Shown one piece after another: positions 1 through 4,591 of a DNA stretch of 5,274 bases. This stretch comes from an uncultured Erysipelotrichaceae bacterium (GTDB lineage: Bacteria > Bacillota_I > Bacilli_A > RF39 > UBA660), in NCBI GenBank assembly GCA_902782915.1, contig CACZOV010000154.1, positions 1 to 5,274 of the forward strand, in the 5' to 3' direction. Both the position numbers and the translations under genes were made by a program. The notes under the pieces are model-generated. The model saw nothing but the letters and a program-made list of their open reading frames with translations. It did not search any database and had not been told where the DNA came from. Position 1 is the stretch's first letter. The number at the start of each line of letters is the position of its first letter.

Positions 1-21
1 AACAAAATCTGTAAACAATTT

Positions 22-49
22 AAAATAGCAATAATTTTGCTATTTTTTT
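22..49 (+). terminator. Intrinsic terminator of an upstream gene outside the window
   Basis: A 10-bp perfect inverted repeat (AAAATAGCAA at 22-31, TTGCTATTTT at 37-46) with a 5-nt loop runs into a T tract at 43-49. This is the shape of a rho-independent terminator acting on + strand transcripts. The stem is AT-rich, with two G-C pairs, as expected at this base composition. The gene it serves must lie to the left. The first stop codons on the + strand are TAA at 12-14 and TAG at 26-28, so a coding tail of a few codons may be present but cannot be assigned. Confidence 0.7.
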
Positions 50-69
50 GTATTTTTTTTAAAAAAATA

Positions 70-78
70 TGATACAAT
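70..78 (+). promoter_or_regulatory. Extended -10 promoter for the transglutaminase-like gene
   Basis: TGATACAAT at 70-78 is an extended -10 element (TG, one base, then TACAAT, five of six to consensus). Upstream there is only a poor -35 candidate, TTGTAT at 48-53, with a long 19-nt spacer, so recognition would rest on the extended -10. Transcription would start near 85, leaving a leader of about 16 nt that carries the ribosome binding site. It follows directly after the upstream terminator, which supports an independent transcription unit. Confidence 0.5.
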
Positions 79-100
79 ATAGAAGAAAGGGTTGATAGTT

Positions 101-1003
101 GTGAAGAAATTTGTTTGTTTTTTTATAATAACACTTATTTTTTTATTAACATTTCATTATAAAGAAGAAATACTTGTTTACTATAATAAATACTTTGAAA
201 AAGTTAATTTTGTTCCAACAGTATTAGAAAATAATGAATATTCAAGAGTTTATAATTTTAACTATGTATCCCTTACAGATGATTTTTTTCCTAAAGAAAA
301 ACAAGATATTTTAAATATCTATTATACAGTTATTAATAGTGGTATGAATGAATTTACTTTTTATTGCAAAAGTGAATATGAAAATTGTTTAACTGATGTT
401 AAAGATATTGCTAATAATCAAACTATTATTTCAAATATTAATAACTTTGTTCATCCTTATAATGGATTTAAAGATTTAGAAACAGAGATTGATTCTTTAG
501 GAAAAATAACTATTCATATTAATAGAAATTATTCTGATGAAATGAAAATTATTTTAAATTATAAAATAGATGAAATTTTAAAAGAAACTATTAATGATAC
601 AATGACTAATAGAGAAAAAATAAAAGTAATTCATGACTATATTATTAATCATACAAAATATGATGAAGAAAGAAGTGATAAAAATAATATTCAGTATAAA
701 TCTGATACTGCCTATGGTGCTTTAATAGAAGGACATGCTCTTTGTGGTGGTTATACAGATAGTATGATGTTATTTTTAGAACAATTTAATATTAAAAGTT
801 ATAAAATATCAAGTGATAATCATGTTTGGAACTATGTTTATTTAGACAATAATTGGTATAACTTAGATTTAACTTGGGACGATCCAGTTAGTCATGATGG
901 ACGTGATCTATTAGAACATACTTTCTTTTTAATAAGTGATGAAGAATTATTAAAACTTGATACAACTGAACATTTATTTGATAAAAATGTCTATCAACCA
1001 TAG
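101..1003 (+). CDS. Membrane-anchored transglutaminase-like (papain-fold) protein
   Basis: This is a 300-residue protein. I chose the GTG at 101 because AAAGGG at 86-91 lies 9 nt before it; an in-frame TTG at 92 abuts that ribosome binding site and is too close. Residues about 2-19 (KKFVCFFIITLIFLLTF) form a signal anchor or uncleaved signal peptide, so the rest should be extracytoplasmic. The C-terminal half carries the transglutaminase-like core: TAYGALIEGHALCGGY with likely nucleophile Cys215, SDNHVWNYV with His241, and WYNLDLTWDDP with Asp256, spaced as in the Cys-His-Asp triad of the family. The region of residues 20-160 has no motif I recognise. Family members cleave or cross-link peptide or isopeptide bonds, or have unknown substrates; neither substrate nor reaction can be read here. 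The gene stands alone between two terminators. I am confident of the fold and catalytic residues but not of the role. Confidence 0.88.
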   Translation: MKKFVCFFIITLIFLLTFHYKEEILVYYNKYFEKVNFVPTVLENNEYSRVYNFNYVSLTDDFFPKEKQDILNIYYTVINSGMNEFTFYCKSEYENCLTDVKDIANNQTIISNINNFVHPYNGFKDLETEIDSLGKITIHINRNYSDEMKIILNYKIDEILKETINDTMTNREKIKVIHDYIINHTKYDEERSDKNNIQYKSDTAYGALIEGHALCGGYTDSMMLFLEQFNIKSYKISSDNHVWNYVYLDNNWYNLDLTWDDPVSHDGRDLLEHTFFLISDEELLKLDTTEHLFDKNVYQP

Positions 1004-1015
1004 ACATTTTATTTT
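984..1015. terminator. Bidirectional terminator between convergent genes
   Basis: An 11-bp perfect inverted repeat (AAAATGTCTAT at 984-994, ATAGACATTTT at 1000-1010) with loop CAACC is followed on the + strand by TTTTATTTT. On the - strand it is followed by TTTTTAT. It can therefore end both the transglutaminase-like transcript and the yidD transcript. It contains the last codons and the TAG stop of the + gene (1001-1003), and its arm reaches the TAA stop of yidD (1009-1011). Confidence 0.85.
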
Positions 1016-1215
1016 ACAGGATCATACCCTCCTTTAGAAAAAGGATTACATCTTAAAATTCTTTTAATGCCAATAAATATTCCTTTTAAAGAGCCATATT
1101 TATTAATGGCATCTATCATGTAATTAGAACAACTTGGATAATATTTACAATTAAAGTGAAATAATCCAGGAAATTTTTGATATTTTTTTATTATCTTAAT
1201 TAAATATTTTTTCAT
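1009..1215 (-). CDS. yidD: Membrane protein insertion efficiency factor YidD
   Basis: This is a complete 68-residue protein of the YidD (DUF37) family, which is normally about 70-85 residues long. The hallmark motifs are all present: [19 protein letters not shown] (residues 23-41), [10 protein letters not shown] (50-59) and the C-terminal GGYDPVK, including the conserved Cys23, Cys29 and Cys56. The N-terminus is short and basic ([15 protein letters not shown]) and may form the amphipathic helix that associates YidD with the inner face of the membrane. YidD is known to assist the YidC insertase. In many bacteria yidD sits between rnpA and yidC; here it is alone, convergent with the transglutaminase-like gene and divergent from a tRNA gene. 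The ATG at 1215 is preceded only by a weak GATGAG-like ribosome binding site. Identity is very secure. Confidence 0.95.
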   Translation of the reverse strand: MKKYLIKIIKKYQKFPGLFHFNCKYYPSCSNYMIDAINKYGSLKGIFIGIKRILRCNPFSKGGYDPVK

Positions 1216-1229
1216 AACTCATCAAACAT

Positions 1230-1258
1230 ATTTTATATTAAATATTTTAAAATAGCAA
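1230..1258 (-). promoter_or_regulatory. Possible yidD promoter
   Basis: On the minus strand TTGCTA (1258 to 1253) and TAAAAT (1235 to 1230) are separated by 17 nt, four of six and five of six matches to the sigma-A consensus. Transcription would start near 1223, giving a leader of only about 8 nt. In such AT-rich DNA this match could be accidental. The -35 hexamer abuts the -35 of the divergent tRNA promoter. Confidence 0.35.
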
Positions 1259-1287
1259 TTGATTCTTTTTAAATAATTTAGTATAAT
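1259..1287 (+). promoter_or_regulatory. Promoter of the tRNA-Gln gene
   Basis: TTGATT at 1259-1264 and a perfect TATAAT at 1282-1287 are separated by 17 nt, close to the ideal sigma-A (housekeeping) promoter. The expected start near 1294 leaves about 6 nt before the mature tRNA 5' end. It is the best-matching promoter in the window, fitting a stable RNA gene. Confidence 0.8.
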
Positions 1288-1299
1288 TTATTAAGTCAA

Positions 1300-1374
1300 T
1301 GCCCCATAGCCAAGCGGTAAGGCAGTGGACTCTGACTCCATTATGCGTTAGTTCGAATCTAACTGGGGCAACCA
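1300..1374 (+). tRNA. tRNA-Gln, anticodon CTG, CCA encoded
   Basis: The 75-nt gene folds into a full cloverleaf. The acceptor stem is TGCCCCA (1300-1306) with TGGGGCA (1364-1370), all seven pairs formed, including the U1-A72 pair typical of glutamine tRNAs. The D arm contains GCCAAGCGGTAAGGC. The anticodon stem is GTGGA/TCCAT around loop CTCTGAC (1330-1336), placing anticodon CTG at 1332-1334, which reads codon CAG. The T arm is GTTAG/CTAAC around TTCGAAT. Discriminator A1371 is followed by an encoded CCA at 1372-1374. The body resembles Bacilli tRNA-Gln. In lineages lacking GlnRS it would be charged with glutamate and amidated by GatCAB; that is family knowledge, not visible here. Confidence 0.96.
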
Positions 1375-1382
1375 TAGAAATT

Positions 1383-1405
1383 AATCTCTTAAAGAGATTT
1401 TTTTT
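1383..1405 (+). terminator. Terminator of the tRNA-Gln gene
   Basis: AATCTCT (1383-1389) and AGAGATT (1393-1399) form a 7-bp stem with loop TAA, followed by an eight-T run at 1398-1405, starting 8 nt after the tRNA CCA end. It is strong on the + strand. On the - strand only AATTT follows the stem, so it could at best weakly end the convergent membrane-protein transcript whose stop is at 1423. Confidence 0.8.
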
Positions 1406-1422
1406 ATAAAAAAAGAAGAAGA

Positions 1423-3168
1423 CTAGTAAGTCATTCCTCCCCATTCTACAACAGTAAATCCAAATCTTTTAAATGTTTTTAGTTTTTGTTCTTTAATATC
1501 TACATAATTATTAACTTTTTTAATGTGAATAGATACACGAAGAATACTATCAGGTGTTGGTGTAATTATTAATTTATTACCTTTTTCTCTTTCACTTGTT
1601 AATTCAAAATAAACTAAACTTTTACCATTTTTTTCTAAAACTGGTAACCAATACATAATAAATTCATTTCTTTCTCGATCATTTAATCCAATAAGTGTTA
1701 ATTTTTCTTCTAAGAATTCTATTGCATTATCACTAACGAAAAATCCTTCATGAAAATCTACTTCACTGAATCTCACTTCATCCCAATATAAAGCATAGTA
1801 ATATTTATTATTTTTATCATATAAATCTCCATTTGGATTAGCAACAACATGCCAACTTTTTTCATATTTAGGATAAGTTGTTGTTAAATATTCTGGATGA
1901 GCAAATGAAACTTCTACATTTAAAGTTTTAGGTGGATATAAATATAAAACTGGCTTAGCACGTCCTCCTTCTGGAGTTTTTACAGCAAATGTTTTTACTT
2001 CTCCTGTTGTTGTATAACAGTATTCTATTCCATAATTTCCATTTGAATCTTCTTGATCATAATAAACCACAACGTATACTCCTTCAGGTTTATCAGTTTC
2101 ACCCATACTATCTAAACGACTTCTTGTATAATATCCAGATATAGCCCAATTATCATATCTATTAGTACTTTTCCACTCTCCTAATGAAACCGCTTCGTCT
2201 TTATCAACATCACTAAGCATTAATTTATTATTTAAAACATAAACAGCATAGTTTTCAATAAGTCCTTTAACATCTGTTAAATTCTTGCTTGTTAAAACCA
2301 ACTTTCCATCTATATCATATTTTTTTACAGTATTAGAATCAACAATATAAGCATATTGATCTTTAAAACTTAATTGACCTTCATTTAATGTTTTATCAAA
2401 AATTAATTCTTTAGAATTAGAATAAACTTTAAAAATATTAAATCCATCAACATCAGTTACATAATAAAAGTTTTTATCATTAACATTTTCTACTCTAAAG
2501 GTATCGATCATAATATAACATCTATTTTCTAGATTTTCCATTTCATAAACTATTTCTTCTTTTTCAACACTTGTATTTAATAAATAAATATTATTTCCTT
2601 TAGCAGCATTTAAATAATTGCTATTATATATACTTGATATAGTATCATATTTTTCATCATACATTTTTTGTTTACTATCTAAATTATAATATCCACCTAT
2701 TGCTTTACAATCATCTTCAGATGGATTTGAATAAATAATTCCTAATAATTTGTCATTTGCTACTACAAAATTATAGTTTTGATAATTATTATCTAAAGAA
2801 ATTTTAGTACTTTTCTTTAAGTTAGTATCATAAATTTTCAAACCGTTATCTTCGTATAAAAAATAATTGGTATTTCCATAATTTACACTTATTATTTTAG
2901 CATTTTCAGTTTCTGTTTTTATTACTAATGAAACATCTTTACAATAATTTTCATCATAATTTAAACAAATTGAACCACTTTCATTTTTATAAATATTCAT
3001 AATGTATTTTAAATTATCATCAGTTTCTTCTACATCAAGAGAATTTTCATTATCATCAGTTTTACTTAACATTTGAGAAATAAAATATCCTGAAAATATT
3101 AATACTATTCCTAACACTAATAAACAAATTATAATTACCTTTTTATTACTTTTTTTACTTTCTTCCAT
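1423..3168 (-). CDS. Single-pass membrane protein with an unnamed conserved C-terminal domain
   Basis: This is a 581-residue protein. Its ATG at 3168 is preceded by AGGAAGG and TAGGA ribosome binding sites 10 and 5 nt away. A short basic Lys-rich start (MEESKKSNKK) leads into one transmembrane helix (residues about 11-31), so residues 32-581 should lie outside the cell. Residues about 32-50 are an acidic linker. Residues about 60-400 are beta-rich with recurring short strands (for example YFLYEDNGLKIYDTN, YAYIVDSNTVKKYDIDGKLV), suggestive of a degenerate beta-propeller but without a firm motif. Residues 405-579 form a distinct domain marked by KPVLYLYP, TYPKY, YALYWDE, NEFIMYWLPVLEKN, TPTPD and terminal FTVVEWGG. 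I recognise this pattern as the C-terminus of unnamed proteins in many gut Firmicutes, but no function is known to me. No catalytic motif or sorting signal is evident. It lies downstream of scpB, on the same strand but with a 76-nt gap. Confidence 0.85.
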   Translation of the reverse strand: MEESKKSNKKVIIICLLVLGIVLIFSGYFISQMLSKTDDNENSLDVEETDDNLKYIMNIYKNESGSICLNYDENYCKDVSLVIKTETENAKIISVNYGNTNYFLYEDNGLKIYDTNLKKSTKISLDNNYQNYNFVVANDKLLGIIYSNPSEDDCKAIGGYYNLDSKQKMYDEKYDTISSIYNSNYLNAAKGNNIYLLNTSVEKEEIVYEMENLENRCYIMIDTFRVENVNDKNFYYVTDVDGFNIFKVYSNSKELIFDKTLNEGQLSFKDQYAYIVDSNTVKKYDIDGKLVLTSKNLTDVKGLIENYAVYVLNNKLMLSDVDKDEAVSLGEWKSTNRYDNWAISGYYTRSRLDSMGETDKPEGVYVVVYYDQEDSNGNYGIEYCYTTTGEVKTFAVKTPEGGRAKPVLYLYPPKTLNVEVSFAHPEYLTTTYPKYEKSWHVVANPNGDLYDKNNKYYYALYWDEVRFSEVDFHEGFFVSDNAIEFLEEKLTLIGLNDRERNEFIMYWLPVLEKNGKSLVYFELTSEREKGNKLIITPTPDSILRVSIHIKKVNNYVDIKEQKLKTFKRFGFTVVEWGGMTY

Positions 3169-3190
3169 TTTTATCCTACCTTCCTATTTT

Positions 3191-3219
3191 AATATAACAT
3201 GAAAAAATATTCATTTTAA
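3191..3219 (-). promoter_or_regulatory. Possible promoter of the 581-residue membrane protein gene
   Basis: On the minus strand TTAAAA (3219 to 3214), a 17-nt spacer and TATATT (3196 to 3191) preceded by TG three bases upstream form a plausible extended -10 promoter. Transcription would begin near 3185, just ahead of the ribosome binding sites at 3174-3185, leaving a leader of about 17 nt. The match is moderate; read-through from scpB is the alternative, because no clear terminator lies between the genes. Confidence 0.4.
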
Positions 3220-3222
3220 GTT

Positions 3223-3244
3223 TTTTCCACAATTATGTGGATAA
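3223..3244. promoter_or_regulatory. Inverted pair of DnaA-box sequences
   Basis: TGTGGATAA at 3236-3244 is the exact complement of the consensus DnaA box TTATCCACA. TTTTCCACA at 3223-3231, in the opposite orientation, fits the looser consensus TTWTNCACA. The two are separated by 4 nt, end directly at the scpB stop codon, and lie just upstream of the putative -35 of the membrane-protein gene. The pair also forms a 6-bp hairpin (TCCACA/TGTGGA) without a U tract on either strand, so it does not look like an intrinsic terminator. Binding by DnaA is an inference from sequence only. Confidence 0.5.
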
Positions 3245-3808
3245 TTATATTTCTTCCTCTGTATATTTTGAATCATAAAGATCAACATCATCAATTACTT
3301 CAACTTTATCTTCTATTTTGGGAAGTTCATTTATACTTGACATATTAAAGTAATCTAAAAAATCACTTGTTGTTTTATAAAGAATTGGTCTTCCTGGTAA
3401 GTCACTTTTGCCAACCTCTTTGATAAATCCCTTAGCAACTAGTTTTCTAATCATTGGAGCACTTGAAATTCCCCTAATTGAATCGACTTCTCCTCTTGTT
3501 ATTGGTTCATTATAAGCAATTATTGCAAGAGTTTCTATTGCACTATTTGATAAAGTATTAGCTGACGGGTTAGTAAGTAATTTTTCATAATACTCTTTAT
3601 GTTCTTTTTTAGTTGTTAATTTAAATGCATCTCCTAAAATACTAAGTCTAATTCCTCGATCAGGACTTTCATAATCCTCTTTTAATTCTAAAATTAACTT
3701 TTTTAACTCTTCTTTAGAAATATTTAATATTTCTAAAAGCTCTTTAACTGTTGCACCACTATCTCCCTGAACAAACAAAATACCTTCTAATACACCTTTT
3801 AAATTCAT
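3245..3808 (-). CDS. scpB: Segregation and condensation protein B (ScpB)
   Basis: This is a complete 187-residue protein, within the usual size for ScpB. It shows the two winged-helix layout of the family: an N-terminal MNLKGVLEGILFVQG...VKELLEILNIS (residues 1-31) and the highly conserved second half with LSNSAIETLAIIAYNEPITRGEVDSIRG (86-113), then LVAKGFIKEVGKSDLPGRPILYKTTSDFLDYF. The acidic tail after about residue 163 is variable in the family. ScpB acts in the cytoplasm as a dimer on the kleisin ScpA, forming with SMC the condensin-like complex that compacts and segregates chromosomes. The ATG at 3808 is one base from the scpA stop, and a Shine-Dalgarno-like GAGGCGG lies within the scpA end, so translational coupling is likely. 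Confidence 0.97.
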   Translation of the reverse strand: MNLKGVLEGILFVQGDSGATVKELLEILNISKEELKKLILELKEDYESPDRGIRLSILGDAFKLTTKKEHKEYYEKLLTNPSANTLSNSAIETLAIIAYNEPITRGEVDSIRGISSAPMIRKLVAKGFIKEVGKSDLPGRPILYKTTSDFLDYFNMSSINELPKIEDKVEVIDDVDLYDSKYTEEEI

Positions 3809-3809
3809 T

Positions 3810-4508
3810 TTACTCTACCGCCTCACATATAATGGTTCCAAAACTATTTTCTTGATATATTTCAATCTCTCCAAACTTAGTCATTTCTAAAATAGCAAGA
3901 AATGTTGCTACAACATATGGTTTAGTTTTCTCTTCAAATAATTCATCAAATGGAATTCTTTTTACACTTTTAAACTTTTCTTTTATTCTTAATACTCTTG
4001 ATTCAATTGATATTTCTCTTTTAGTAACTTTGGTTGAAATTGGTTTTTCATCTTCAAGTCTTATTAAAAGATTTTTATAAGCATTTATTAAGGTATCAAT
4101 TGTTAAATCACTTACTATTTTTTCATCATTTTTATATTCAAGAATACTACTAGGACTCTTTGTTTTATAATTTGATCTTTCAAGTTCAAGTTCTTTAAAA
4201 GATGGAATTAATTCTTTATATTTTTCATAGCTAACAAGTCTATTAATTAAATCTTCTTTTAATTCTTCAACATCATTATCTTCATCATGTGGAAGTAACA
4301 TTCGAGATTTTATTTCTATTAATTCTGATGCCATAACTAAATAAGATGAAGCTATATTTAAATTCATTTTTTCAAGATTATTAATATAATTTAAATATTC
4401 ATCTATTATAACTTCTAATTTAATTTCAAGTATATCCATTTTCTTTTTCTTTATTAAATGTAAAAGTAAATCCATTGGCCCTTGAAAATTATCTAAACTA
4501 ATATCCAT
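3810..4508 (-). CDS. scpA: Segregation and condensation protein A (ScpA, kleisin)
   Basis: This is a complete 232-residue kleisin, a little shorter than the typical ~250 residues. The N-terminal SMC-neck-binding region has the hallmark DNFQGPMDLLLHLIKKKKMDI (residues 6-26) and YLVMASELIEIKSRMLLP (56-73). The variable centre (about 75-165) is rich in Lys and Glu and would contact ScpB. The C-terminal winged helix that binds the SMC head ends in PYVVATFLAILEMTKFGEIEIYQ (197-219). ScpA bridges the SMC dimer and closes the ring around DNA. The ATG at 4508 has AAGGA at 4522-4518, 9 nt away. It is the first gene of a two-gene scpA-scpB operon with its own promoter, a common arrangement in Firmicutes. 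Confidence 0.97.
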   Translation of the reverse strand: MDISLDNFQGPMDLLLHLIKKKKMDILEIKLEVIIDEYLNYINNLEKMNLNIASSYLVMASELIEIKSRMLLPHDEDNDVEELKEDLINRLVSYEKYKELIPSFKELELERSNYKTKSPSSILEYKNDEKIVSDLTIDTLINAYKNLLIRLEDEKPISTKVTKREISIESRVLRIKEKFKSVKRIPFDELFEEKTKPYVVATFLAILEMTKFGEIEIYQENSFGTIICEAVE

Positions 4509-4530
4509 ATCATCAAATCCTTATAATAAA

Positions 4531-4558
4531 AGTATAGCACAAAAGAAAAAAACTTCAA
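4531..4558 (-). promoter_or_regulatory. scpAB operon promoter
   Basis: On the minus strand TTGAAG (4558 to 4553) and TATACT (4536 to 4531) are separated by 16 nt, and the -10 is preceded by TGC to give an extended -10 element. Transcription should start near 4524, just before the AAGGA ribosome binding site of scpA, so the leader is about 16 nt. The -35 hexamer lies inside the descending arm of the terminator of the upstream LRR gene. Confidence 0.7.
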
Positions 4559-4576
4559 ACAAATATTAAAGTTTTT
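4546..4576 (-). terminator. Terminator of the BspA-like LRR gene
   Basis: On the minus strand AAAAACTTTAA (4576 to 4566) pairs with TTGAAGTTTTT (4558 to 4548), eleven pairs including one G-U, around a 7-nt loop. A U tract of seven T, one C and four T follows down to 4541. The stem is AT-rich, so strength is moderate. It starts 15 nt past the LRR gene's TAA stop and overlaps the scpA promoter. Confidence 0.65.
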
Positions 4577-4591
4577 ATTCTTATTTAATTA

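Noticed and set aside
92..94. TTG as start of the transglutaminase-like gene
   Set aside because: It directly abuts the AAAGGG ribosome binding site; the GTG at 101 has correct spacing and gives a typical MKK signal-anchor start.
1246..1259. 14-bp repeat TTTAAAATAGCAAT also present at 19-32
   Set aside because: In DNA this AT-rich a 14-bp exact match within 5 kb is expected by chance, and one copy is explained as a terminator arm.
1300..1374. tRNA gene as an integration site for a mobile element
   Set aside because: No integrase, direct repeat of the tRNA 3' end or foreign-looking gene lies beside it in the window.
1247..1444. 65-codon minus-strand reading frame (contains VAPVRFELTHNGVRVHCLTAWLWG)
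   Set aside because: It is the antisense translation of the tRNA-Gln gene and its terminator, a well-known kind of false protein, and it overlaps the end of the 581-residue gene.
2169..2177. DnaA-box-like TTTTCCACT within the 581-residue gene
   Set aside because: It has one mismatch, lies inside coding sequence and is isolated.
3226..3241. Hairpin TCCACA/TGTGGA as an intrinsic terminator of scpB
   Set aside because: The stem is only 6 bp and no U tract follows on either strand.
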